Assembly (NCBI GenBank): GCA_945892985.1
Contig: CAMDDU010000008.1
Span: 68,874 to 132,873, forward strand
Direction: 5' to 3'
From: CAITSH01 sp945892985
GTDB lineage: Bacteria; Pseudomonadota; Gammaproteobacteria; Burkholderiales; SG8-39
DNA length: 64,000 nucleotides
The notes beneath the pieces are model-generated. The model did not search any database. It was given only the letters and a program-made list of their open reading frames with translations, and was not told the DNA's origin. Position 1 is the first letter of the stretch. Each line of letters begins with the position of its first letter. Below are positions 8,606-16,153 of the stretch, piece by piece. The position numbers were made by a program, and so were the translations under genes.

Positions 8606-10045
8606 ATGCCCCGTTTGCTGCTACGCCACGCCGACGCCATTCATCTTTGTGATGATGCCAGGCGTGTCATTCGCAACGGTTACCTGCTGATCGAGGACGG
8701 GCGCATCGCGGCCGTCGGTCCCGAGCCGGCGCCGGCGATGGTCGTGGACGAGGAAATTTCCATGGCCGGCCATCTGGTTACGCCGGGCTTTGTGAACATC
8801 CACCATCACCTGTTCCAGACGCTGACGCGTGCCGTGCCGCTGGCCAACCGCGCCTCGATACTCGACTGGCTGTACGCGCTCTATCCGGTCTGGGCGGAAA
8901 TCGATCCGGACGCGTATTACTGGGCGGCGCTGGCCAACAGTTGCGAGCTGCTGACATCGGGCTGCACCACCAACGCCGACTTTGCCTACCTCATGCCCGA
9001 GCAGGACGGCGAGATGGCGGCCGAGGAGATTCGCGGCGTGCGCGAAGCTGGAATGCGCTTTGTGCTGACGCGCGGCGGTATGCCCACGGTCGAGGCTGAC
9101 CTGGAAACGCGCTTGCGCCCGCTGATGGGCGCGCAGCTTGACCGCATTCTGGATCGTGAAGAAACACTCTTTCCGGCGTTGGAAAAAACCATCGCCCGCT
9201 ATCACGACACCTCAGAGGGCTCGATGTTGCAGGTGGCGATAGGCCCGACCAGCGTGACCTACCTGCGGCCTCAGTTCATGCGCCGTTTTGCCGATCTGGC
9301 GCGCGCCAACGATTGCGGCCTGCACGTGCATTTTGATCCGCGGCCCGATGAGCACGAGATCATGCGTGCGCGCGGCGGCAAGCCGATCGAGTTTTTGCGC
9401 GATTCGGGCTGGCTGTGGGAGCGCACCTGGTTCGCTCATGCGACGCTGCTCGACAGCGAAGAGATGACGGCGATTGCTGGCGCCGGCGCCAGCATCGCGC
9501 ACTGCCCGCATTGCATCATCCGTCTGGGCAAAAAGGCCGCGCGCCTCGGCCACTGGCGCGCCCACGGTATCAACGTCGGCCTCGGCGTGGACGGCCCGGC
9601 CAGTAGCGACACCAGCAATATGCTCAACGAAATGCGCCTGGCGATGATGCTGCACCGGGTCGGCGGCTATGAGGACGGCGAAGGCGCCGAACAGTGGCTG
9701 ACCCCGGCCGACGTGCTGTGGATGGCGACGCGCGGCGGCGCGCGCGCCCTCGGCCGCGATGACATCGGCCAGCTTACGCCGGGCAAGGCCGCCGACGTCG
9801 CGGCGTTTCCCTTGCGCCGCCTGTCGCTCGCGGGCGCCGTACTCGACCCGTTGGGCGCGTTGCTGATGGCCGGTAGTGATCCCTATGCCTCGCTCACCAT
9901 CGTCAACGGCAGGATTCGCGTGCGCGACGGCCATATGGAGGATGTGGACGAAATGCGCGCCTTCGAAGGGGCCAATGCGGCTGCGAGCCGCCTCATCGAC
10001 GCGGCGCAAAAACGCACCGGCCTCGATTTCAGCCGCCACGCGTAA
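8606..10045 (+). CDS. Amidohydrolase of the 8-oxoguanine deaminase / AtzB-TrzN group
   Basis: A 479-residue TIM-barrel metal hydrolase. A small beta-sandwich (1-58) precedes the barrel, with H66 and H68 in NIHHHLFQ, a third His in HVHFDP, a further His in WFAHATLL and the catalytic Asp in LGVDGPASSD. The C-terminus returns to the sandwich (LTPGKAADVAAF, VNGRIRVRDG). Relatives deaminate 8-oxoguanine, hydroxyatrazine, guanine or related N-heterocycles. As the last gene of the GntR-controlled operon it points to a purine-, triazine- or pyrimidine-like substrate. Whether it is a deaminase or a ring hydrolase cannot be fixed from sequence. Confidence 0.88.
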   Translation: MPRLLLRHADAIHLCDDARRVIRNGYLLIEDGRIAAVGPEPAPAMVVDEEISMAGHLVTPGFVNIHHHLFQTLTRAVPLANRASILDWLYALYPVWAEIDPDAYYWAALANSCELLTSGCTTNADFAYLMPEQDGEMAAEEIRGVREAGMRFVLTRGGMPTVEADLETRLRPLMGAQLDRILDREETLFPALEKTIARYHDTSEGSMLQVAIGPTSVTYLRPQFMRRFADLARANDCGLHVHFDPRPDEHEIMRARGGKPIEFLRDSGWLWERTWFAHATLLDSEEMTAIAGAGASIAHCPHCIIRLGKKAARLGHWRAHGINVGLGVDGPASSDTSNMLNEMRLAMMLHRVGGYEDGEGAEQWLTPADVLWMATRGGARALGRDDIGQLTPGKAADVAAFPLRRLSLAGAVLDPLGALLMAGSDPYASLTIVNGRIRVRDGHMEDVDEMRAFEGANAAASRLIDAAQKRTGLDFSRHA

Positions 10046-10139
10046 GTTTTTGGGGTTAATCGAGCCCGGGTGGGCAGGGCCGCGCCGCAGCTGTGGTGCC
10101 TGGCGGTCACGCGGAGCCTTATCGGCGCTGCGCTATACG

Positions 10140-10172
10140 CTGGAAACCCCCGTCTGGAGCGGCTTTCCAGCC
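10140..10172. repeat. Dispersed palindromic repeat, copy A
   Basis: CTGGAAA and TTTCCAG arms enclose a GTCTGG-A-GCGG core; the right end is GGCTTTCCAGCC (10161-10172). Similar sequence recurs at 12671-12708 and 59208-59240, always between genes. Here it sits just after the ubiJ stop codon, between convergent genes, and may also act as a transcription end. Confidence 0.55.
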
Positions 10173-10174
10173 GG

Positions 10175-10783
10175 TCAGCGTTTCGGCGCCATGCGCGCCA
10201 GACGCGCTTCCAGCCGCGCCACATCGTCACGCAAGGTCTCGACGTCACGGCTGAAGCGCGCCACTTCTTCGGCGCGCGCGAGCAGCGGCTGTTCCTCCGT
10301 CCAGTACTCGGCAAGATTCTCGCCGGTGCGCAGCAGCGCGTCTTTTTGCCACGCCAAAAAATCGCGCGCGGTGTTGGCGATGCGGTGCGCCGCGATGTCG
10401 CCCATCAGGCGCGACAAGTCGTCCTCGACATCCCACTTTAGGTTGCGAAACAAGAATTGCACCGTGCTGGCGAGGTCGGCGTTGCCGCTGATCTCGACAT
10501 GCTGTAACAGTGCGTCGCTGCCGCTGAGCAGATGCGGCAGCGCCCCCGGCTTGATGGTGAGCGTGAGATCGAAGGTTTCATCGACGCCGGCTGCGGCCAC
10601 CATGCCCTCGGCGCCGACGGCAAGGCGTAGTTCGGGCAGCGGCGCGGCGCGAAACAGTACGCGCTTGCCGGCAAACGGCCTAAGCCGATCACGGGCCCAG
10701 TCCTCAGATTGCAGCAGGTGGTTGATGGCGAGTACGGCCGGCTGCGCGTAAAGCGGACTGCCTTGGGTGGATGCGGTTTCCAT
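10175..10783 (-). CDS. ubiJ: UbiJ-like ubiquinone biosynthesis accessory factor (SCP2 domain)
   Basis: A 202-residue protein with an SCP2-like lipid-binding domain (about 15-110; LTLTIKPGALPHLLSG, VEISGNADLASTVQFLFRNLKWDVEDDLSRLMGD) and a C-terminal coiled coil (RDVETLRDDVARLEARLARM), the layout of UbiJ. UbiJ forms a cytosolic complex with UbiK and holds hydrophobic intermediates of ubiquinone synthesis. The ATG at 10781-10783 gives the usual length. In most beta- and gammaproteobacteria ubiJ lies between ubiE and ubiB. Here it is about 3 kb from ubiE, with other genes between, and no ubiB is in the window. Confidence 0.82.
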   Translation of the reverse strand: METASTQGSPLYAQPAVLAINHLLQSEDWARDRLRPFAGKRVLFRAAPLPELRLAVGAEGMVAAAGVDETFDLTLTIKPGALPHLLSGSDALLQHVEISGNADLASTVQFLFRNLKWDVEDDLSRLMGDIAAHRIANTARDFLAWQKDALLRTGENLAEYWTEEQPLLARAEEVARFSRDVETLRDDVARLEARLARMAPKR

Positions 10784-10847
10784 GGGTGCAATTATCGTCC
10801 AGCTTGGGTCTGCGCGCAGGCATGCAGCACCGGGGCGGCTCGGGTAA

Positions 10848-11087
10848 GCTGCCAAGCTGCCCTTCTACAACACCGAGTGGCCGCAGTTCGCCAACCCGGT
10901 GCATTGCGTGCGCCAGACGCGCGACGGACTGTTGTACGTGTGCGACCGCGCCAACAAGCGCATCCCGGTGTTTCGCAAGAACGGCCAGTTCGTGCGCCGG
11001 TTCACACTCGAACCCAAGACCCCGGGCTCGGCCTGAGACCTGATCCCGACCGAGGATGCGACGCAAAAAGTACCTGCAGGTCGCAGG
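10848..11087 (+). pseudogene. Remnant of an NHL-repeat (beta-propeller) protein
   Basis: A reading frame open from 10848 to 11036 has no start codon. It encodes a recognisable propeller blade, with NPVHCVRQTRDGLLYVCDRANKR and IPVFRKNGQFVRRF, typical of secreted NHL-repeat proteins of betaproteobacteria. It ends at TGA (11034-11036), exactly where homologues continue with W-D-L. After the stop the same frame reads DLIPTEDATQK, and one extra A in the run at 11065-11069 shifts the frame away from KYLQVA. A nonsense change, a frameshift and loss of both ends make this a decayed gene. Confidence 0.7.
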
Positions 11088-11213
11088 CCGCAAAACCCCG
11101 CCTGCTGGTTGCAGCATGACCATTTCAATGCGAAGAAGTTACGCCGGACACGTTACACTCCGGCGCAAGGCCGGGCTGCTCGCGCCCATCCATCTTCAAA
11201 AGGGGTTATCCAG

Positions 11214-12182
11214 ATGAAAGCTGTTTTGCTGCGGCTGTTTCTCGCGTATGCGGTGATTGCCACATGTGCGTTTCCGGCGATTGCGCAGACTTACCCGGAC
11301 AAATCCATTCGCATTATTGTCCCGTTCAGCCCGGGCGGTGGCACGGATACCTTTGGCAGGATCGTCGCGCAAAAACTGCAGGAGCGTCTTGGCCAATCGG
11401 TCGTGGTTGAGAACCGGCCCGGCGCCGGCGGAAACATCGGTGCGGATGCAGTGGCCAAGGCGAGCCCCGATGGTTACACGCTGCTGCTGGCGCAGGACAG
11501 TCTCGCAATTGTTCCCTGGCTGTCTAAGGCGTTGCCCTTTGATCCGATCAAGGACTTTGCACCCATAGGCGTGGGCGTGTTCATGCCTATGATGCTGGTG
11601 TCGGCCAACAACCTTCCCGTCACCTCACTCTCCGAGTTGATCACCTACGCAAAGGCCAACCCGGGCAAGCTCGCTTACGGCACACCCGGGGCGGGCACGG
11701 CGCATCACCTGAATTTCGAACTGTTCCTGACTCGCATCGGCGCGACAATGGTTCACGTGCCGTACAAGGGCGCGGCGCCGATGACGGCGGACCTGGTGTC
11801 GGGCAACCTGCAGGTGGCGTTCAGCGCGCTCAGTTCAGCAATGCCGCTCGTTGCCGGTGGCAAGATGCGCGTGCTGGCGGTGGCGGATCAGGAGCGTGTG
11901 CCGCAGTTGCGTGATGTACCGGCGATCAACGAGACGCTGCCCGGGTACACCGCACACGTCTGGTTCGGCCTGATGGCGCCGGCCAGAACGCCGGCGACCA
12001 TCACCAACAAGCTCTCGGAGGAATTGCGGACCATCATGAATCTGCCCGATGTGCGTGAGCGGCTGGGCAGCCTCGGTTACCAGGTCAAACCGACCACGCC
12101 GGCACAAATGACCAGGCTCATGGCCGACGAGTACGAAAAATGGGGACAGGTGATCAAGGCTGCAGGAATCAAACCCGAATGA
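11214..12182 (+). CDS. Bug family (TctC-like) substrate-binding protein
   Basis: A 322-residue periplasmic receptor of the tripartite tricarboxylate transporter type. A Sec signal peptide (about 1-24, ending PAIAQ) precedes YPDKSIRIIVPFSPGGGTDTFGR, VVENRPGAGGNIG, SPDGYTLLL and HVPYKGAAPMTADLVSG. I chose the ATG at 11214 because the signal peptide begins there; an upstream ATG at 11109 would prepend unrelated sequence that belongs to the NHL remnant. A RidA gene follows after 13 bases and is probably co-transcribed. No membrane subunits of the transporter are nearby. The ligand is probably a carboxylic acid, but unproven. Confidence 0.92.
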   Translation: MKAVLLRLFLAYAVIATCAFPAIAQTYPDKSIRIIVPFSPGGGTDTFGRIVAQKLQERLGQSVVVENRPGAGGNIGADAVAKASPDGYTLLLAQDSLAIVPWLSKALPFDPIKDFAPIGVGVFMPMMLVSANNLPVTSLSELITYAKANPGKLAYGTPGAGTAHHLNFELFLTRIGATMVHVPYKGAAPMTADLVSGNLQVAFSALSSAMPLVAGGKMRVLAVADQERVPQLRDVPAINETLPGYTAHVWFGLMAPARTPATITNKLSEELRTIMNLPDVRERLGSLGYQVKPTTPAQMTRLMADEYEKWGQVIKAAGIKPE

Positions 12183-12195
12183 GCGGAGGGCAGTG

Positions 12196-12639
12196 ATGGA
12201 AAACGAAGTGGCCGGCAAGGGTGTCTGCGGCGGACGCAAGGGCGTGATCGAATTGGTGCCCGAAGGCGTTGCCTACCCGCCAAAATTCGGCAGTCCGACC
12301 GCGCTGGGCGTGCGTGCCGGGGATTTCATTTTCATCTCTGGCATGATCGCCTGGAACGCCGAACGTAAAATCGTCGGTGTCGGTGATTGCCGCGTCCAGA
12401 CGCGGCAGGCGCTGCACAACATGCAGGTCACGCTCGAACAAGGCGGCGCGTCGCTGCTCGATATTGTAAAAATAAGCTTCTACCTGACGGACATCCGCCA
12501 AAAAGCGGAGATTTGGGAAGAACGCAAAGTCATTTTCGGCAACGCGCGGCCGGCGTCCACGCTGGTGGAGGTGAGTCATCTGGTTGATCCGCAGGCCTTG
12601 CTGGAGATTGATGCGGTGGCTTACGCGCCGCTGAAGTAG
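12196..12639 (+). CDS. RidA family (YjgF/YER057c/UK114) protein
   Basis: A 147-residue chorismate-mutase-like trimeric fold. The conserved RPAST Arg (which salt-bridges the imine carboxylate) and the final LLEIDAVAYAP Glu are both present. RidA proteins hydrolyse reactive enamines/imines made by PLP enzymes; diverged members act on other imines or aminoacrylates within catabolic pathways. The ATG at 12196 has GGAGGG at 12185-12190; a GTG three bases upstream is too close to it. About 20 extra N-terminal residues precede the usual start of the domain, which suits a pathway-specific member rather than housekeeping RidA. Confidence 0.85.
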   Translation: MENEVAGKGVCGGRKGVIELVPEGVAYPPKFGSPTALGVRAGDFIFISGMIAWNAERKIVGVGDCRVQTRQALHNMQVTLEQGGASLLDIVKISFYLTDIRQKAEIWEERKVIFGNARPASTLVEVSHLVDPQALLEIDAVAYAPLK

Positions 12640-12670
12640 GGGAGGGCGCCGGAAATTTTCGGCGAATGCC

Positions 12671-12708
12671 CCGTCTCAACCCGCCTGGCGCAATGGCTTT
12701 CCAGCCGA
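12671..12708. repeat. Dispersed palindromic repeat, copy B
   Basis: Contains GGCTTTCCAGCC (12695-12706), identical to the right end of copy A and to the reverse complement of the left end of copy C. A diverged CCGCCTGGCGCAAT core is attached. The left arm is degenerate (CCGTCTCAA), so this copy looks older. Confidence 0.45.
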
Positions 12709-12939
12709 GGGCTGTATTGCGCGGTCGACCGCGAGTATTCCCAGCGCGTTGAGTGCGTTGAGTCCGCTGATGCCCGGCGGTTGATGATGATTTGCTTGAC
12801 GTGTGTGCGGTCCGCCGTGACGAAATAGCCGAGCATGCGTGTGGTTTTGCCAAGTTTGTGCGCTGGCACACAGACGCAGGTGGCCATCGTGCATTCGCCG
12901 GGCAGGATCCGTGATTTCGCCCAAACAACCCAGCCAAAC

Positions 12940-12967
12940 AAAAAGGCCGCCCGGAGGCGGCCTTTTT
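12940..12967. terminator. Intrinsic terminator downstream of the Tim44-like gene
   Basis: AAAAAGGCCGCC and GGCGGCCTTTTT form a 12-bp stem with a CGGA loop. On the minus strand the stem ends in a T run, so it terminates the Tim44-like gene whose stop is at 12987. The symmetrical A/T tails would also allow use from the left. Confidence 0.85.
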
Positions 12968-12986
12968 GACTGCAGTAAGCCGCTGG

Positions 12987-13874
12987 TCAGGTTGCTGCGA
13001 CCTGCTGGATTCCGGCAAGCGTCCATCCGGATCCGCCTGATACCGGCTTTTGCAGGTTCCAGACTTCCTCGAAGGGTGCGGCAATCGTTTCGCTGTCATC
13101 TTTGATCATGCCGGTGAAGCGCACGCTGGCAACGTGCATCGCGTTCTCGGTGACGACCTCAAGCAGGTCGGCGGCGAGGGTGACGACCTCGGTGCGTTGT
13201 TTGGCGCCAAAGCGCGAGTCGATCTGCGACTTGAACATCGCAAACATTTCGTCGGTGCTCATGTCGCGCAGCGTCTCGAGGTCGCTGGCGTCATTGGCTT
13301 GTTGCAGGTTCATGAAGGATAGCTTGGCCTGCTTCACAAAACCGGAGGCGTCAAAGCCGGCGGGAATGTTGGGCTGGAACTGGCTGCGGAAGTCAGGACC
13401 GCCTGTGCCGGCGTTACCGGTCATTTGCGACGGCGGCGGCGCGGCCACGGTCTCCTGGCCCATCATGTTGTAGTTGCTTGGGCCGCCTGCCGGTTGCATT
13501 GGCGCGCGTGACTTCATGAAGAAGCGCATGGCCAGCATCACGGCGCCGAAGGCGAGCAGGCCCATCAGCAGCGCGCTCAGGATGCCGCCCATTCCGCCCA
13601 TGCCACCTTGTGAGAACAGGTAGCCGAGGCCCACACCGGCGGCGAGGCCGGCAAGGGGGCCGAGCCAGCGGTTGCCGGCGGGTGCGGCTGCCGCGGCCGG
13701 GGTCGCGGGTGCGGCGGCGCTCTGTGCCGGGGTAGCGGACTTTTGCGGCGTGGCGCTCTGGCGTTGCATGCCGGTGCTGCCGCCGCCGCCAAGGCGTTTG
13801 GCTGCTTCGGCGTCGATAGGGGCGAGACCGATACCCACCATCACGGTAAGCGCGATCATGATCCAAGTTTTCAT
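12987..13874 (-). CDS. Tim44-like domain membrane protein
   Basis: A 295-residue protein. A signal/anchor helix (1-25) is followed by an Ala/Pro/Ser linker (about 35-65), two hydrophobic Gly/Met-rich segments (about 68-115) and a C-terminal Tim44-like domain (about 170-292; FVKQAKLSFMNLQQANDASDLETLRDMSTDEMFAMF...). In bacteria these proteins are uncharacterised inner-membrane proteins related to the mitochondrial import factor. The domain binds membrane or cardiolipin in mitochondria; the bacterial role is not known. It is followed by a strong terminator and is transcribed toward the RidA gene. Confidence 0.85.
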   Translation of the reverse strand: MKTWIMIALTVMVGIGLAPIDAEAAKRLGGGGSTGMQRQSATPQKSATPAQSAAAPATPAAAAAPAGNRWLGPLAGLAAGVGLGYLFSQGGMGGMGGILSALLMGLLAFGAVMLAMRFFMKSRAPMQPAGGPSNYNMMGQETVAAPPPSQMTGNAGTGGPDFRSQFQPNIPAGFDASGFVKQAKLSFMNLQQANDASDLETLRDMSTDEMFAMFKSQIDSRFGAKQRTEVVTLAADLLEVVTENAMHVASVRFTGMIKDDSETIAAPFEEVWNLQKPVSGGSGWTLAGIQQVAAT

Positions 13875-13999
13875 TTCGTTTCCTCTTCTTTCAGTAAGTG
13901 CTTTTATATACTGGTTTTGTGTTGCGGTTTTGTGTTTGTTTTCACCAGCGCACGGCGACTAACGGTCTTTAGGGTGTTTCGTTCTTCAACAAGCAGTAT

Positions 14000-14734
14000 T
14001 TAGTATTTGAAGCCACGATGCAGCGCCACCACTCCAGCGCTCAAATCATTGTATCTGACATCTTCCAGCCCCACTTGTTCCATCATTAACTTTAATGTTT
14101 CCTGGTCTGGATGCATGCGGATCGATTCGGCGAGGTAGCGGTAGCTGCCGGCATCGCCGGCGATTTTACCGCCCAGCCAGGGCAGGGCGGTAAAGGAGTA
14201 CCAGTCGTAGGCTTTTTCCAGCGGTTTCCAGACTTTGGAGAACTCCAGCACCAGCACGCGGCCGCCGGGGCGCAGCACGCGTGTCATTTCGGCCAGCGCG
14301 GCCTCTTTGTGCGTCATGTTGCGCAGACCGAAAGCGACGCTGACACAGTCAAAGTAATTATCGGGGAATGGCAGGTGCTCGGCATCGCATTGCACCGCCG
14401 GGACGATCATGCCATCGTCGATCATGCGGTTGCGACCGACGGCGAGCATGCTGCCGTTGATGTCGGTGAGCCAGACCTGCCCGGTGGCGCCGGCGCGCCT
14501 GGCAAAGGCGCGCGACAGGTCGCCCGAACCACCGGCCACATCGAGCACGCTGCTGCCTTCGCGCACGCCGCTTTGCGCCACGGCCTGCGCCTTCCATAGC
14601 CGGTGCAGGCCGCCGGACATCATGTCGTTCATGAGGTCGTACTTGCCCGCGACCGAGTCAAAGACTTCGGCGACCTTTTTCGCCTTGTCTTGTTCGTCCA
14701 CGGTTTTAAAACCGAAATGGGTCTGTCCGGACAT
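14000..14734 (-). CDS. ubiE: UbiE demethylmenaquinone/2-methoxy-6-polyprenyl-1,4-benzoquinol methyltransferase
   Basis: A 244-residue SAM-dependent class I methyltransferase that carries out the C-methylation step of ubiquinone (and, where present, menaquinone) synthesis. The SAM-binding motif is VLDVAGGSGDLSRAF, followed by WLTDINGSML and CDAEHLPFPDNYFD. The UbiE signatures YDLMNDMMSGGLHRLWK and RVLRPGGRVLVLEFSK are both present, and length is normal. It lies 24 bases after the DUF971 gene in the same direction, a pairing common in betaproteobacteria. The usual downstream ubiJ is displaced to about 10.2-10.8 kb. Confidence 0.96.
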   Translation of the reverse strand: MSGQTHFGFKTVDEQDKAKKVAEVFDSVAGKYDLMNDMMSGGLHRLWKAQAVAQSGVREGSSVLDVAGGSGDLSRAFARRAGATGQVWLTDINGSMLAVGRNRMIDDGMIVPAVQCDAEHLPFPDNYFDCVSVAFGLRNMTHKEAALAEMTRVLRPGGRVLVLEFSKVWKPLEKAYDWYSFTALPWLGGKIAGDAGSYRYLAESIRMHPDQETLKLMMEQVGLEDVRYNDLSAGVVALHRGFKY

Positions 14735-14758
14735 GGCCTGGTCTGCCGCTTGGCCTGG

Positions 14759-15169
14759 TTATTTGCAACCGGCACTGGCGCCGGTGCTGGTGGTATCGAC
14801 TTCGCGGCTGGCGCCGGCTTGTTCGAGGCGCTTGAGGTATTGTTGCCACAAGCCGTCCTGATTGGCGCCCAATTCGTACAGATAGTCCCAGGAGTAAATG
14901 CCGGTGGCGTGGCCATCGGAGAAGGTCGGTTGCACGGCATAGCTGCCGACCGGATCGAGGGCGTTGATGCCGACCTTGATCTTGCCTGTCTGCAGCACTT
15001 CCTGGCCGGGGCCGTGGCCGCGCACTTCGGCCGAAGGCGAGTGCACGCGCAGGAATTCGTAACCCAGCCGAAAGTTTTTGCCGTCGGGAAAGGCGATTTC
15101 CATCACTTTTGACGCCTGATGTAGTTTGATTTCAGTTGGAATCGGCGAATCTTTGACCAAACCGGCCAT
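14759..15169 (-). CDS. DUF971 (gamma-butyrobetaine hydroxylase-like N-terminal domain) protein
   Basis: A 136-residue protein made almost entirely of the DUF971 domain (about 10-110; EIKLHQASKVMEIAFPDGKNFRLGYEFLRVHSPSAEVRGHG, VGSYAVQPTFSDGHATGIYSWDYLYELG). This small beta fold forms the N-terminus of gamma-butyrobetaine hydroxylase and is linked to Fe-S or cofactor chemistry in some proteins. The free-standing bacterial form has no proven function. It directly precedes ubiE and is probably in the same operon. Confidence 0.87.
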   Translation of the reverse strand: MAGLVKDSPIPTEIKLHQASKVMEIAFPDGKNFRLGYEFLRVHSPSAEVRGHGPGQEVLQTGKIKVGINALDPVGSYAVQPTFSDGHATGIYSWDYLYELGANQDGLWQQYLKRLEQAGASREVDTTSTGASAGCK

Positions 15170-15292
15170 TTAATGCCCCTAAAGCGTGTTTTCGAGCGCC
15201 TATCATAGCGTGATCTGCTTCCGCGACACGGCCTCACACGAGATTGTTCGCCAAATCGGCAAGAGGGCGTCAGCCGGATAAAAACCTCGACG

Positions 15293-15326
15293 ATGTAACA
15301 TGCGTGTCATGTGCGTTTCGTAGAAT
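15293..15326 (+). promoter_or_regulatory. Candidate Pho box and -10 of phoB
   Basis: ATGTAAC (15293-15299), four bases, then GTGTCAT (15304-15310) resembles the two 7-bp direct repeats of a PhoB box (consensus CTGTCAT); the second is a 6/7 match. A TAGAAT -10-like hexamer begins 10 bases further on (15321-15326), the spacing expected where the Pho box replaces the -35. This fits autoregulation of phoB. Confidence 0.5.
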
Positions 15327-15360
15327 CGTCACAAGCTAACAACTGGATGCCCATTTCCCT

Positions 15361-16050
15361 ATGTCTGCCAATATTCTGGTGGTTGAAGACGAACCCGCGA
15401 TACAGGAACTGATTGCGCTCAACCTGGAGCACGCCGGCCATCGGGTGCTGCGCGCCAAGGATGCCGAACACGCCCAGAATCTGGTGCGTCATGCCCTGCC
15501 CGACCTGGTGTTGCTCGACTGGATGTTGCCGGGGCAATCGGGTGTTATGTTCGCGCGTGCCTTGCGTGAGGATGAGCGCACCAAGTCCATCCCCATCATC
15601 ATACTGACCGCACGCGGCACCGAGCAGGACAAGGTGGCGGGTCTGGAGTGCGGCGCCGATGATTTTGTTACCAAGCCGTTTTCGCCACGCGAACTGCTCG
15701 CGCGCATCAAAGCGGTGTTGCGCCGGCGTGCGCCGCAACTGACCGACGAGCCGGTTGAAATTGCCGGGCTCAAGTTGAATCCGGGCACACACCGCGTTAG
15801 TGGCGGCGGCACGCCACTGGATCTTGGTCCGACAGAGTTTCGATTGCTGCATTTTTTGATGACCCACACCGAGCGCGTGCACAGCCGCGCGCAGCTGCTC
15901 GACCATGTCTGGGGCGACCATGTGTTTGTCGAGGAGCGCACGGTGGACGTGCATATCCGGCGCCTGCGAAAATCCCTTGAGCCGAGCGGGCATGACCGCC
16001 TGGTGCAGACGGTCAGGGGTACCGGCTACCGCCTGGCCGACGGCGGTTGA
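15361..16050 (+). CDS. phoB: PhoB phosphate-regulon response regulator
   Basis: A 229-residue OmpR/PhoB-type regulator. The receiver domain (1-120) has the acidic pocket VVEDEP, phospho-acceptor D53 in LVLLDWMLP, Thr in ILTARG and Lys in FVTKPFSPREL. The DNA-binding winged helix (about 130-228) contains GPTEFRLLHFLMTHTERVHSRAQLLDHVWG and RTVDVHIRRLRKSL. Sequence and the adjacent PhoR kinase both support PhoB rather than another OmpR-like regulator. It activates phosphate-starvation genes after phosphorylation. A likely Pho box precedes it, and an intrinsic terminator lies between it and phoR. Confidence 0.94.
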   Translation: MSANILVVEDEPAIQELIALNLEHAGHRVLRAKDAEHAQNLVRHALPDLVLLDWMLPGQSGVMFARALREDERTKSIPIIILTARGTEQDKVAGLECGADDFVTKPFSPRELLARIKAVLRRRAPQLTDEPVEIAGLKLNPGTHRVSGGGTPLDLGPTEFRLLHFLMTHTERVHSRAQLLDHVWGDHVFVEERTVDVHIRRLRKSLEPSGHDRLVQTVRGTGYRLADGG

Positions 16051-16067
16051 CCGCGTCCATGCGGCGT

Positions 16068-16094
16068 AAAATGGCCGGCATGACCGGCCATTTT
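16068..16094 (+). terminator. Intrinsic terminator between phoB and phoR
   Basis: AAAATGGCCGG and CCGGCCATTTT form a perfect 11-bp stem around a CATGA loop, followed by TCTTTT. It lies within the 103-base phoB-phoR gap, so phoR must depend on read-through or its own promoter. Confidence 0.75.
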
Positions 16095-16153
16095 TCTTTT
16101 GCAGCGCGGATGCGTGCGCACCTGTTGCGCCGGCGCGTCCGGCGTCCGCGACT

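Larger units (their letters stand above)
12640..12986. other. Convergent intergenic region without recognised gene
   Basis: This 347-base gap holds repeat copy B near its left end and an intrinsic terminator at 12940-12967. Open frames of up to about 115 codons exist on both strands, but they match no family I recognise and lack ribosome sites. I see no RNA gene. Confidence 0.45.

Noticed and set aside
12621..12941. Open frame of about 106 codons on the minus strand between the RidA and Tim44-like genes
   Set aside because: No ribosome site, no recognisable family, overlap with a terminator and repeat copy B; similar-length frames on other strands show it is chance in GC-rich DNA.
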